DNA from: Tetmemena sp. SeJ-2015
Lineage: Eukaryota; Ciliophora; Spirotrichea; Sporadotrichida; Oxytrichidae
DNA length: 64,000 bases
Assembly (NCBI GenBank): GCA_027382625.1
Contig: JAJKFJ010023561.1
Span: 62,001-126,000, forward strand
Direction: 5' to 3'
The notes under the pieces are model-generated. The model was not told the DNA's origin and made no database searches. It saw only the letters and a list, made by a program, of their open reading frames with translations. This document shows positions 1 through 12,126 of this stretch, one piece after another (within the stretch, counting starts at the first letter, position 1; the number at the start of each line of letters is the position of its first letter). Position numbers and translations under genes: made by a program.

Positions 1-108
1 TAGAATTTTCTACGATATTTAAGCATAAAAATTTATTCAGCATGACTTCTAAAAATACTACTTAAAAGGGAGATTTAATTCTTAATTAAAAACCCTTCAA
101 AATCTATT

Positions 109-3100
109 TCAGAATTTATTAAAGAATAAAAGATTTAAAATGACTATTTTCATCTTCAACTCAAAATTATAAACTCTTTCAATGTAAAAGTAATTCAAAA
201 ATATTACAATTAAATAAATTTAGATAACTACTTTCGAGTTCGATTAGTAAATTACATTACTTGCTTAATCTTCTTCTTGTGATATTTATCTCGGGGTTGT
301 TCCTTGATTTACAAAGTCGATAACTAAATTGAAATTATCCAATGAGATTCTTTGCAAATTATTCTCCTACTCCACATTTTTGTCTCCAAACTCTTTTTAA
401 TCCAACTTAATCTTTAGTGGTGATAATTATTTTAATATACAAATAAATATTTCTCCCTCTTCGCTACTTAACTCTTAAGTAGTATTATGGACCTACTTGA
501 ATTAGGGAAATCCTTCGAAAAACTTAAGATTATAACTGTGTTCGAATCTTTCTTTAACCTTTGGGTTTGAAATGCAAGGGAGCTTCCCAAAACTATTCAC
601 TAGCTCAAAGTCAGGGCTCTCAACGTATTACTTCAGCTTAGACAGGAAAATATTCCTCAGCTCTATTCTTTTCTCATATTTAGATTACATCTCTTCAAAA
701 GTCTTCTAGAACATTATGAACATGTTCAAGTAAAATGTATTTAAAGGTTAATTATAAATTCTATAATATTATAGATTTACAAATGCTTGCTGAAAGAATG
801 CAGAGGGTCCTAAGATTCCTGCTTTTTATCTTCAAGAATTTACTCGAAAACTTATTCAAAATAACAAGAGGAACTATAAGCAATTTAAAACGTTACCGTC
901 TGAAACTAGATTTTGAGGAGAGCATTTGAGTAAATTTTGATGAATGTAAGTGTGCAAAATTTTAAAGCCAAGGCCTCTCTTAAAGTTTTAAATCTAATCT
1001 TTGGGGCTGTAGTAATCCGCGTCAGAAGCTCTAAATGGTTTAGCGAGCCCCTTTATTCCATTATATTTAATTTGTGTGTATAGCTCTAACTTTTCATCTT
1101 CGTAGAGTAATTTCTGCAGCTTAAGATAGTGTTGCCTTTCTTCTATCATGTAGGAATTTCTCCAATAATCACGCAATTAATTTTTTTATAAGATCTTGAA
1201 ATTTAAATCTAGGTCGAGGTATTTAAAATCATGTCTTGGAAATTCAGGCTTCTATCTCTTTGGAATTTTGAACTTCTTTTTGTTTGCGTACTTATAGTTT
1301 AGCATTGCGTTGGCTAATTCACGGGAATTCAGCTCTCCACTCTAATTTTCTTGCCATCTTGCTCCGACATCCATCATAGTGGATTGAATACTGTCCTTAC
1401 AAAATAAGAAGAGAAATTTACTCTGAGTGGTAAAGCCAACAGTCTCAAGTATATTTTTATGATAAGCGGATATCTTCTCTTGAGCCTGTTTCGCCAAAAG
1501 AGATGGATGATAAACTTAAAATAATATCCAAAAATGATTGTGCAGTAGTCTATTATGCTTGAATTTAATGATCTTACTCGCTTGTGTATTCTTCTTATCT
1601 ATAGAGGAGCTCAAACTATTTTTACCTTTTGCTCTTCTCTCTTCACTCCCATCCAAGCTCTTGGTAGTCGAAGCCCCAGCTTAAGAAAGTAGATTTAGAG
1701 TGGATGAAACTACTGAAATATTCCTGAGCCATTTCTTCTTTCTGGCTATCGATTTAACTTTTTCAACAGCTTTCTATTGTAAAAATACTTGTTGTTTATG
1801 ACAAAGATCATCTATTCTACTCTTATCAAATGTGTTTTAGAGCATATCAAAACCTGAGTTATCATAACTCAATAACATGAGTTGTCAATAATTTATAAAC
1901 TCTGCTTCTTTTTCAGCTTCCTGTGTTTCAAATGACTTGAAGTTTTATTCATAGAGTTTTCCTATGGACTTTAGCTTCTCTCATTTTTATCACTTATTAA
2001 TCTTAATTTCCTTAGAAAATAAACTTTTCTCGTTGCTGGTTGGTACTTGTGCTCACTACTCGAGGATGCTTTGCAGAAATCTTTTAGTTGACATTTATCC
2101 CTTAAAATCATTCATACTGTTAATAAAATTAAATACTCCCTATCTTTTTATGGGAATTAGAGACTGATTTTACTTTCTAAGGGCTTACGGGCTAAGATTG
2201 TGAAACTATTTAGTTAATGTGTTCTTAAGCACAAAAAATTTAGCTTTCAAGATATAGCATTAGATAAAATGTTATGAAGGTTTTAAGTCTAATTTGCAGT
2301 TTAAGTTATCCTCTGTGGTTATTAGACCAAATTTTTTGGCAGAGTAATCTAAATTAGAACATCAAAATTAAATCTCAATTTAATAAGACTTTAATATTGA
2401 TTATGTCGTTGATTAGATCTCCTTTTGATTTCTAATCATCACTGTCTAAGCTTTCTGGAAATTGAACAGACTTCCTCTTATTCTCAAAAGCTTTAGTAGT
2501 TCTTTCTCCATTTTGCTACACTTTTATAAGAGATATGTCAGAGAGTCTATGATGAGTAGGAGCCATCATACTCTTTCTTCTATTTTAATCATTTCTTGCT
2601 AACGCAGTCTTATTTTACTTTTTCTCCGGATTTTGAACAATCTCCACCAGCATTTTATTTCTTATACTCTCTCCCATCTTTAAATTAAAGATCTCATTCA
2701 CATTTTGATAATCAAAGCAGAATAGTCATGATGATTATGATGTTTATGTTCAGGAGATTTACTTTGAGCTATTTCAAGAGCGCTTTTACTAATTATTCCT
2801 AAAATTTGCTTTTGCCTATGGCGGTCTTGCTTTTCCTTAAGCTTTCTTTATCTTTCTCTCTTAAGGACTGTTTCCTTGACATCATGATCTATCTTCCCCT
2901 CTTCTAAATTCTTCTCTATCTACTCTCTGATGGAATCATTTAACTTCCTCTACTCTTGAATAAAAGTCTTATTCTTATAATATAATTGTAATAAGAGCAT
3001 TCATCTTCTTTAGTTTACTGAAATACTAGTCATGAATATTTTCTTAGCTGGCATCTTTCTTCATCGAGAGCATCCTTTAACTTATATTTTTAGTTCTTAG

Positions 3101-3953
3101 TTATTAACTCATATTCTTTTAATCAGCTATCTTGAGTTTTGCTCTTTGTTTTTCCATATCTGAACTTTCCCTCAGCTTTTAAGTTGAATTGTTTCTTACT
3201 CTATTTACTTCCTCTTGATTAGAATTATACTAGTTTCAAAGAATGAAAATTTTAATTAGGATAATTATCTATCTCTTCTTATTCCTCATTACTAAACCAA
3301 TTGTATTTATTATTTTGCTGGATCGCTTGTTGGTTATAAACTATCAAATGTTTATAGAATAAAAGGTTAGTGATGTTAAAGATAGAAGAGAGTTCTCTCA
3401 TAGTGTGGTTCATGGCAGGCTTCCTATAATGAGATTGAGGCCTCTTTCTTGTGATGTTCTAAACTGAGCTAGGTCTAATTTAGTTAAGATGCTCCACGCT
3501 AAGTCTGCCTGCGAGTGCACTTTAGTTATGCAATGCAACTGAGCTTTAATCGTTAGTCAGTCCTGTGGATATTTATTTGAGGTTATTTACACTCCCATAA
3601 GGGTCTTAATCATTATATACATATATTAAATTAAAGACTTTAGAAAGCTAAGAGTTGCTTTGGTAGTTGAAGCCAAGTTTAAGTTTTTGGAGTTGCATGA
3701 GCTTGCTATAGTGATGCGTGGAAGACTTCGGCCTAATACTTTTAATGTAGATGTTCTCTAGCTGCTAAGGAGAATTCTGTCTGCTGGGCATTTCTTCTGC
3801 AGCTTGAAGATTTGCAAAAGAAACACCCGTGCTTTCGAGCTATGGGAGGTCTCGCTTTAACATTTGCTAAAAGTTTTTGGTGGTGTTTGAAATGTTGTTA
3901 TTAGTTCGATTCAATTGAGTTTATATTGCTTGCAATTGTTTGGCTTTCTTCAT
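109..3953 (-). CDS. Unrecognised long gene, interrupted
   Basis: Read with TAA/TAG as Gln, the minus strand is open over most of this interval. It runs from an ATG at 3953 (MKKAKQLQAI) to a TGA at 109-111, with several frame changes that look like introns or IESs, for example near 3140-3200 and 735-860. The product is polar, rich in Lys, Glu, Gln and Ser, with coiled-coil-like charged stretches in the middle (around 2.9-3.2 kb) and near the C-terminus. A better-conserved-looking block around 1000-1560 is rich in aromatic and charged residues (for example the run ending KAWYS-like DADYYSPKD near 995). I recognise no family. No membrane segment or signal peptide was seen. The next gene upstream on the same strand starts at 5268. 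The joining of blocks and the exact ends are not resolved; a single gene is the simplest reading, but two are possible. Confidence 0.5.
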
Positions 3954-4297
3954 TATTCTAAAAAAAAATATTTTGACTATGAATCACTTTAAATTATATT
4001 AAAAAATTAATTCAAGCTTACATAAATCAGGGAAATATCTATTTGAAAAAAAATTTAATTTATTTCCATCTATAGTTTAATTTGCTGAGTGAGATTGTAA
4101 ATCTAACTAGAGCCATACTAGCCTGGAATATTTACGAATTGCAAATCTAAAATTATACAAGCTTTATTACAAAATTAATAAGAAGAAATCTTTGAAGTAT
4201 TTTTCTTTCTCAATTAAATAAACAATTAAGCTAATATGATTACTACAGCAGAGAAAACACTTAAAGTGATAAAAATAAATAAAGGGAAGTCTCAATT
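3954..4297. other. AT-rich spacer
   Basis: A very AT-rich stretch with runs of A and T and no convincing reading frame on either strand. It separates two minus-strand genes and presumably holds the end of one and the promoter of the other. No motif could be supported. Confidence 0.5.
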
Positions 4298-5268
4298 TCA
4301 AAATTTAAAAAGCATTTTATTTTATGACTTTGTAGTATAGAATTTAAAAAAATAAGAATCGATTATTTACTATATCTTTTAAAAAATATGCCCACTAAAT
4401 TAAAAATCTTATACTTCTTAGGGTCTCTTCAGCTCTTATTGAAATGGATGATTTTCAGATTTTTGTATTGCCTTTTTAAATTGGGGACTCATAACTTCCT
4501 CCAAGTCAGAGTTGGCACTATTTTTACTTGGTAGTTTGGCTTTTTGCAAATTCTTTTTATGCTTACTATTTTCAGTGCCTTCCTCCCAATTCTCTTCTGG
4601 AATTCTACTTTATCTTCCTTAAAGCCATTCATTTTAGGATTAAGAATTTGTTTTACTCTGTTGTCTCCTCACTAATCCCATTTTTGGGGAATTACTATAA
4701 AGAATATTGCTCAAAATTTTCCCTCATAAAATGATTTAACTTTGAATAATTTTGAGTATAGAGTCTTAGCTTTCAGTTTCATTAACACCATCTTTATGTG
4801 GTTACTTAGTCTTATTCTATTTTATTAAAGAGTCATTCTTGTGATATTATTACTGCGATACTCTGAGCTTATCTATATTTTATCCCTTGAAGAAGGATGA
4901 CTTATCGTTTTTTATGTCATAGAAATTTAAGTAAGTGGTCAAGTCTTCTTACTGACCTTCAAATTTTTCAAGTACTGGAAGTAAGTTTCCAAATTATTAA
5001 ATCAAATGAAATTAATTCCCTCTGAAGCTGCCTCTTCAAGTGGAGGGTTGATATTTATTTTGGGAGAGAGAAGTTTTGAGGTGGATGACTGTGATGAGAG
5101 ATAGTTTTGAAACATGTCTCCACCTGACAAGACTCCTCCTGTAGTCTTTTCTTTTTAGAAAATGTATGTTTGTTTTAAGTTGCTATTTTTAGAGTACTGA
5201 TAAGAACTTTGCGGCCGAGGTTTCTATGGCTGCTTTTTGAAATAACCTTAATTGTCTTCTAAATCCAT
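4298..5268 (-). CDS. Unrecognised Gln/Ser/Lys-rich protein
   Basis: The minus strand is open from ATG 5268 (MDLEDNQGYFKKQ) to a TGA near 4298, with TAA/TAG read as Gln. There are two or three frame changes, near 5005, 4930 and 4720, which probably mark introns or IESs. The predicted product is hydrophilic, rich in Gln, Ser, Asn and Lys, and looks disordered. No catalytic motif, membrane segment or known domain was seen. The start is supported by an in-frame ATG directly after an AT-rich region and by the sudden onset of a coding-like composition. The plus-strand frame at 4528-4734 across the same interval is a shadow. Function unknown. Confidence 0.5.
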
Positions 5269-5511
5269 TTTAGAATTATTCTTCTTATTTTAATCAATTA
5301 CTTTCTTAAAAGTGGTAATTCTGCGATTGTGAGGCTATAAAAACTAGTAAAAATAAATTGCGATAGTAGATTAAGAAATTGTTTATTCTACAATTAAAAT
5401 TTATTAGCACAAAGTATTTATCACCCACACTACATGATTTCGCAATCTGAAGACAGAAAAAATTATGTGAAAAAAGGAGTATGGACTTCCTAAATATTAC
5501 TATCTTTTGTT
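5269..5511. other. Divergent intergenic spacer
   Basis: A short spacer between the minus-strand gene starting at 5268 and the first transporter copy on the plus strand. It is AT-rich without a supported frame. It should contain divergent promoters, but no motif can be defended. Confidence 0.4.
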
Positions 5512-7091
5512 ATGTATAAATAAAGTAACAGACTCATTAAAGCTTCTAAGGCGTTCTTTAACGATAAATAACAATCGGCAAATATCAGGTTTAATAAGAC
5601 TAGCTCAAAAGTGCAGGGGGTGTGAAACGTGAGAAAGACTCAGAGAGCTAAGAAGATCTAGAGACTCTTGATTCTACTCAAGAACTTAAATCTCGAAAGG
5701 CTCACATTTATAAACTGGACTCTAACTTAGATAATCAACTCTAGATAGCAAACTAAAATGAGCAAGAAAGAGCTAAGGTTGGATTCAAGTCTATTTTAGG
5801 AATGCTCAGTATGCTAGGCTCAATAGTTTTCAACATTAAATAATCATAACTGAGTTTATAAATTTTCATGGTGGTGACTATGTATCTATTCAAGAAACTT
5901 CAGAAAATGAATGCAAATTACACTTTTGCAGAAATGCTGGTGACCAGAGGCTACTTTCAATTATTCTTCCAAACTATTCAATACTATATCTTCAACTTAA
6001 GCTTGAATCCTGTGACTCGAGTGTAATATAAATACATCTTTCTTAGATATTTTAAATTAAAAAGACTATATTCATGTTCAAATTAATATTTTAGATGCTT
6101 ATCAACTAGCTGCTCATGTATTTCTACTGGTTTGCGGTTCAAAATCTATCTATCAGCTTATAAATTAAGCATTTATTAAGTCAAATAATAATTTGAAAGC
6201 TTAGTGTCAGTAATTCACTATCTAGTTCCTTTTGTAACTATGATTAAATATAATTTAATTATCTCTATAGACTAATAATGATAGTCCAGTATGTGTTCTT
6301 GAAAGAAACTAATAAGCCTATAGAGATCCTTAACATGATAAATTAATTTTGCAATATTTAAAAAGCTCTAATTTATATGGTAGTGAGCTTGCTAGGAATT
6401 GTGCTAATACTTTCCAACAATTTAATGAGAGACCTTGGAATAAATGATAATTAAGATTCCGCCTCCTAAGAAAGATAAAATACTAACAACTCAGACTTGC
6501 TCTCACTTTTATATTATTTGAAAATTAAAATTGAGTTACTTTCTCTTGCTTTTATTCAAGTAATCACCAGTTCTTGCAGTTATGTTGTTGTAAGAAAGTT
6601 GAAAAGTGTCCATTATGTTATTGTAAATGGATTTATGGACTCTATCTTTCAATAATCTCTACAATCTACTGGCTTCAATTTAGATACAATCCAAACTACT
6701 CAATAATTTATAGCATCACTAATTTTATTGTATATAATTGCTAGCTTTTGGGAAGCAGACTAAATCCTGATAATTGTAGCATTGGGATACTCACAAACTT
6801 TGGGAATCAACTGTGGATTTTGGCCTGCTAGCTTGATAAGGCGAGCAGAGTGGCCTCCCTCAATTACCTAAGTGTGGTGTTATCTTATATGGGAGACATT
6901 TAAATTCCTATTGTATTTTATGAATTGTAATTTTGCTGTATGGCTATAGTTTAGGGCTTTTGGAAAGTATAGGTGCTGCTTTAATTGTGACTTGCTCATC
7001 ATTTAAAAATATTTAATAATCTCATTAGAAATAAATATGTTCAATTATATCAGTGCTGATGATTTTAAAGTATTTGAACAAACTAGATTGA
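5512..7091 (+). CDS. DMT/EamA-type transporter, copy 1 (possibly decaying)
   Basis: First member of a tandem family of multi-spanning membrane proteins, probably of the drug/metabolite transporter superfamily (EamA or SLC35-like), which carry small metabolites or nucleotide sugars across membranes. The substrate cannot be told. Family landmarks are visible in order: a charged N-terminal tail; ILGMLSMLGS starting membrane segment 1 (near 5795); NANYTFAEMLVTRG (near 5910); MYFYWFAVQNLSISL (near 6118); LIGIL..NQLWILACQLDKASRVASLNYL (6780-6880); and the C-terminal motif LKYLNKLD before TGA 7089-7091. Frame changes near 6010-6110 and 6930 may be introns or IESs. One near 6103 lacks a base relative to the sister copies, so this copy may be a pseudogene. 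The start at 5512 is a guess; the frame linking it to the first landmark is not continuous. Confidence 0.6.
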
Positions 7092-7671
7092 CTCAATATA
7101 TTATGAAGAGAGCAATAAATAAATTGTGCATTATTTACTCTACTACTTTAACTTCCTGATTCCACAAAAAAATTTGAAATGAATTAAATATTAATTAAGC
7201 TTTATTTTGGGGTTAGCTAGCGTTTTTATTTGCTCTTAAATATATATTAAAGCTTCTATCCTTGAATTGATTAAATAATAGACCATAAACAAATTGTAAA
7301 TGGCAAACAAACTCATTTAGAAGTTCACTATAGCGTACAATAAATTTATGGGGGCGTTTTGAATTCAGCGCAAAGAATTTATTTTTATTCATTCTTTTTT
7401 AAAAAGAGATAGGAAATATGAGTAACAATATAATGAGAGTATAGAGATGCAGAATAGATAAGTAAACAGAAAACGAGATAGCAACATCAACTTAGTGAAG
7501 TGAACAAGTGAAGATTTTATGCAAGAAAATATTTAGTCTGAAAATACAGAAAGATAAAGTGAAGCTCAATTTTAACCAGTATAAATTGTTTTTGGCATTG
7601 AATTAATTTTAAGTATGATTGGAGGACAATTTATTCTAAAGTAATTTTAAAGTTAATTTAAATGGCTTTTA

Positions 7672-9589
7672 ATGAATGAAAGTCCCACTAAGAGAGAAAG
7701 AGATTCTATTCTTAGTCAGTCAACTACAGATGATATACCATAGTCTGAGACTCATTAGAATAGCAAAAGTTTCTCTTTAAACTATTTAAATTATTTTGTA
7801 GTTTGTACGATAAAATAAAGCCCCTGCTAGGAATGTTAAGTATGATAGCCTCCCTAGTTTTTCTTTGTTAATTATTCTAATTTCAAATAGATTGAAATAA
7901 TTTTCTTCTAATAACTTAAAATCTGTTCAAGAAAGCTCGTGAATTGAACAGCAACTACACTTTCGCAGAATTGATGATTACCCGAGGTCTGTTCTAATTC
8001 TTGCTGCAAGCACTTCAATATTTCATTTTTGATGTAAAAGTTAGCTTAGTCTCTAAGAGAGAGTGGAGGTTATTTTCTGAGATGCATGTTGACAAGTATC
8101 AGCATGTACTCTTATTGGTATGCAGTACAAAGAATTTCAATAAGCATCATGTCTGTTATTTCCTATCTCATACCAATTGAACTAATAAAATTTAAACTAA
8201 GAAAAAGTAGGAAATAAGAGATACTTTTAATCTATATAAATAGACTAAAAATTTCGGCTTTCTTTTTTACATAGACTTGAACTATTAAACTAAAAGGAAG
8301 TTAATTTATCAAAAATTAAGAAATAATTAGCAAGGTCTTTCTTCAAAACTCTTACTTAAACTTATAAATTTGAGGAATTAAATGAAATAAAGATAAGATA
8401 AACTTCAAATAGTTTTGTGAATTTATTATGCTTAAATAACGAAATAGGCATTAATTTAATTGCTACTATGATCTTATCTTACATAATACTCAGGGAGAAA
8501 AGCAAATTCATAGAAGTCATCAATTTATTTTCTCCAAAACACTTATTTATGATGATAAAAATTTGATGGCTTGTTTGGTTGGAGTATTTTTGATAATTAA
8601 AAATACCCTTTTCTAAGATCTGTTTGGCAGCGATGAACAACAATCCGAGTAAACTAAAACTCCTGTTTATGTGGGACATCACGATGATAATCATTTGGCT
8701 TAGGATCAATCCACAAATATAATAATTATATTTATAAACTACCCCACTTAAAAGAATAACGATGTCCTCTCATTAAATATCAAAATATTTGTTGAGTATA
8801 ATTAAGTCTGGCTTTCTTTCAAGTATTCACAGGAGCTATAACTTACATAGTGGTGAGGAAAGTGAAGGGAGTGCATTTCGTGATTATAAATGGTGTGTAC
8901 GGTTGCTACTTACTGCTTTTGTCTACAACTTACTGGATGATATTTAGATATGGCACCACACAAAATTAAATACACTTATTATTTATTTTATATTTAAGAT
9001 ATTAAATTTCTTGGGGAGCTTTATGGAAACAAAGCAGATTATAATTATCGTATTACTAGGAATGTTATCCAATTTCACAAACCAAATGTGGATTATTGCT
9101 TGTTAGCTCGACAAAGCAAGTAGGATAGCATCTCTAAACTACCTGGGTATAGTTTTTGCATATGCAGGGACATTATTGCTAGAGAATATATAATTTGATT
9201 ATGTAATAATCTTTCTAATTATTTAATGTGCTGTACGGCTATCAAATGAAAGACTAAGAGAAAATAGGAGTTTATATTATTCAAACAATCATTATCAAAA
9301 GCAGTATCAGAAATTTTTAAAGCTTTTAAGTCTATATATTGAATTTAATAGGATTTGAGATTTGCTTTGAAGGGAGAAAAAATATATTGTCATTATCATT
9401 GACCATATTTAAAGTTAAATCATTTTAAAACTTCTTGATAATTGTTGTGCTTAAAAATATTTGATCTTAAAGATGAATAGATTTTGCTTATATTGCAGCC
9501 TGCTCAAAGTTAAATATGATATTTTTTATTAATGATATTGAATCTCAACAATTGTGATGGCTCTCAAGTACCTAAACAAATTAGATTGA
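7672..9589 (+). CDS. DMT/EamA-type transporter, copy 2
   Basis: Second array member. It starts at ATG 7672 (MNESPTKRERDSI). The landmarks follow in order: IKPLLGMLSMIASL (7820), NYTFAELMITRG (7940), RCMLTSISMYSYWYAVQ (8080), SVISYLIPI (8150), TMILSYIILREK (8467), ACLVGVFLI (8565), VHFVIINGVYG (8870), TNQMWIIACQLDKASRIASLNYLGIVFAYAG (9075-9170), LYGYQMKD (9230), and LKYLNKLD with TGA 9587-9589. A 283-nt AT-rich insert splits the conserved PI|TMILS junction and is an IES (see the separate entry). A second non-coding insert of about 250 nt lies before the C-terminal motif. With the inserts removed the gene looks intact. The role is inferred from DMT architecture; the substrate is unknown. Confidence 0.7.
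8180..8462 (+). other. IES, 283 nt, pointer AATTG
   Basis: AATTG occurs at 8175-8179 and again at 8458-8462. Deleting one copy plus the intervening AT-rich sequence joins ata-cca-att to gct-act-atg. This gives IPIATMILSYI, which matches the PIVTMILSN segment of the sister copies. The insert has stops in frame and no GT-AG ends at the junction, so it behaves as a germline IES and not as an intron. Confidence 0.8.
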
Positions 9590-9853
9590 TCAAATAGAGA
9601 CTACTATCAAACGATTATACTAAAACTATTACAATATTTAATTTGCAATTTTAATTTCATCACAATACTCTCATCAAAATTCTAAAAATAAATAGCTAAC
9701 CATTATTTTACAAAAATTCAAAAATCCAAAAATGTCCATATTTTAACCCAAGGCTTCATAGATTTTAGTTTAAAATTTCTTAAAATACTTTATTTTAAGA
9801 AGATTTCAAAATCTCGGTCATAAGGTGGAAGTGATCATATCTAATTGGAAAAT

Positions 9854-11307
9854 ATGGAATACAAAAGAAGTCAAGTAGTCATGAGCCATGCTGAAGTTCA
9901 AACTTTTGATAATACGCCTTAGAATAGAGGAGAGGAATAATTATTTTTTAAAAAAAAATTATGTTAAAGGACTAGATCGTAAGCTCGATAGAAATGAATT
10001 AAGAAAAACAGGAACTCATTCCTTAATAGAAAAGTCATATTTAAAAATAAATTAGAAAGGCTTTATTGCCAAAATTAAGCCAATCCTAGGGATGCTTTGC
10101 ATGGTTGGTTCGATGCTGCTGCTTAACTCCCAAATATAATTTATTGCTTGTGTTTACTTCTCTTACTTTCAAGAGATTGAAAAAGTTGAATCCAAATTAT
10201 ACATTTTGCGAGATGATGCTTACTAGAGGATCATTTTAATTCGTAATATTTTCTATTCAGCTCTTCTTTTTTTAATAGCATATCTAAAAAGTTACTCGAA
10301 TCCAGTACATCTATGTGTTTGTAAGATGATTATAATTAATTGTAATTGATTTAAGCTAAATATATAGATGTACGCTGACCACAACCACTATGTACTTTTA
10401 TTGGTATGCAATACAAAAGCTCACAATAAGTCTCATGGCTGTTATTACCTATCTTGTACCCATAGTAACTATGATTCTATCAAATCTACTTCTCAAAGAA
10501 ACTAATAAGCCTGTCGAGATCATTAATAAAATAAAAAAATAAATCTTTAACTTAGTGGCCTGCCTTGCTGGAATAATTTTGGTGATGTACAATAATTTAA
10601 TGAAAGATTTGTTCTCTTAAGATACTGGCAATGATTCTTCTACTTCTTTAGAAAAGGATAATTAGCATCTTCCGTCTTTATTCAATTTATAATTTACAAT
10701 GGATACTATATTATTGTGTGCTTTTGCATAGGTAGTTACAACCTCAGCCACCTATTTGATAATAAGAAAGATCAGATCTGTTCACTTTTCAATTGTAAAT
10801 GCCAGCTTTGGAGTTTTCTTGTTTATCGTTTCCTTTATATTATGGATTACAATAAGAAATAACGTTCCCAATCTTTTTTATATAATGTAGAATATTATTT
10901 ATTTTATCTTATAATAATTTAATAAAATCTTACTATGAGAGTTTCAAGAATAGTGAGTAGCTGACACTAATTTTTTTGATTGGTATTTTCTCAACTCTGA
11001 CGAATCAACTTTGGATTATAGCAGCTCAGCTTGACAAAGCGAGTAGAATTGCCTCTTTGGATTATCTTGGAATAGTATTTTCTTATGCAGGTGACATAAT
11101 TTTATGTTTAAATAGATACAATATTATTTATTATGAAGTAATAAATTTTGCATGGATACTAAATGAGAGCTATTGAGCTTTTAGGAGTTGCAATCATTAT
11201 AGCAATGAAAGAACGATTTAATTTAAGTTTAATAGTTATATTTTGTTGTTAATATTGGGAGCTCTTCCCTTATCATGGTTCTAAAGTATTTGAATAAATT
11301 AGACTGA
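9854..11307 (+). CDS. DMT/EamA-type transporter, copy 3
   Basis: Third member, and the clearest for defining the family. The ATG at 9854 opens a polar N-terminal tail. Then come IKPILGMLCMVGSM (10078), FKRLKKLNPNYTFCEMMLTRG (10170), TMYFYWYAIQKLTISLMAVITYLVPIVTMILSNLLLKETNKPVEI (10385-10525), LVACLAGIILVMYNNLMKDL, an acidic loop, VVTTSATYLIIRKIRSVHFSIVNASFGVF, IGIFSTLTNQLWIIAAQLDKASRIASLDYLGIVFSYAGD (10978-11095), and LKYLNKLD with TGA 11305-11307. Roughly ten hydrophobic segments fit the two-EamA-half layout. Frame changes in the N-terminal tail, near 10330-10370, 10900-10960 and 11100-11290 lie at the same places as in other copies and probably mark shared introns or IESs. Substrate unknown. 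Confidence 0.7.
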
Positions 11308-12126
11308 ATACACTCACTTATCATTAGATAATTAATACATTTGAAAAGAAGACATCATAGACAATTATTTATCTTCTTACTTTAAAATATGTACCAACAT
11401 TTTATTCTCAATAAACATCTATCTCTATCATTAAAAAAAAAAATAAAGAATTAAAAATAAATCAATTTCGTTTCTTATCTTTAATTAACCTTAGACATTA
11501 AAACAAATAATATTTGGGAATTATATAATTTGGTGAATTGAACCAGTTTAAAATGAATAATTTGGGAAAATTCTTATTTCCTATTATGCTTCTATAATTT
11601 TTTTAATATCAGATATCGAATATGCCATTCTAGCAATATTTTATTTATTTAGCTTTATTAATTATTATAAAATTTTAAAGTTTTTATTTAAGTTCTCACT
11701 CTTTAAAATACAAATATGGGTAAAAATATATAATTAAAATAATGTAGGCATAATCATTAAGACACATGTTTTCAATGGATTCAATTAACAAAAGAAAAGA
11801 GCATAGCCAAAAACAATTACCAACTGTAAATGATATAGAAATATAATTATAGAATTTGTAGACTCATAGACTAAATTAAAGTTAATAAGATCGGCACTTA
11901 TCAATTTATCAATGAGTGCTTACTTATAGCACAATTTATTTCTCCAATTATTCCTTCGTTAATGTTTATTTACAATATTTATTATATCATTTAGAACATC
12001 CTTATAGCAAAATTTTTGAATTTATAAAGTAATTTAATTCATATTATCTTAATAAAAATAAAAAAAAACTGTGATTAAAATAAAGAGGAATAAAGGGAGT
12101 TTAAATATGAAATTCAAATATAGTAA
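11308..12126. other. AT-rich spacer between transporter copies 3 and 4
   Basis: About 800 bases, mostly A and T, with homopolymer runs such as the A-run near 11430. There is weak similarity to a transporter N-terminal tail around 11768-11860 but no continuous frame. I see no further gene. Confidence 0.45.
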
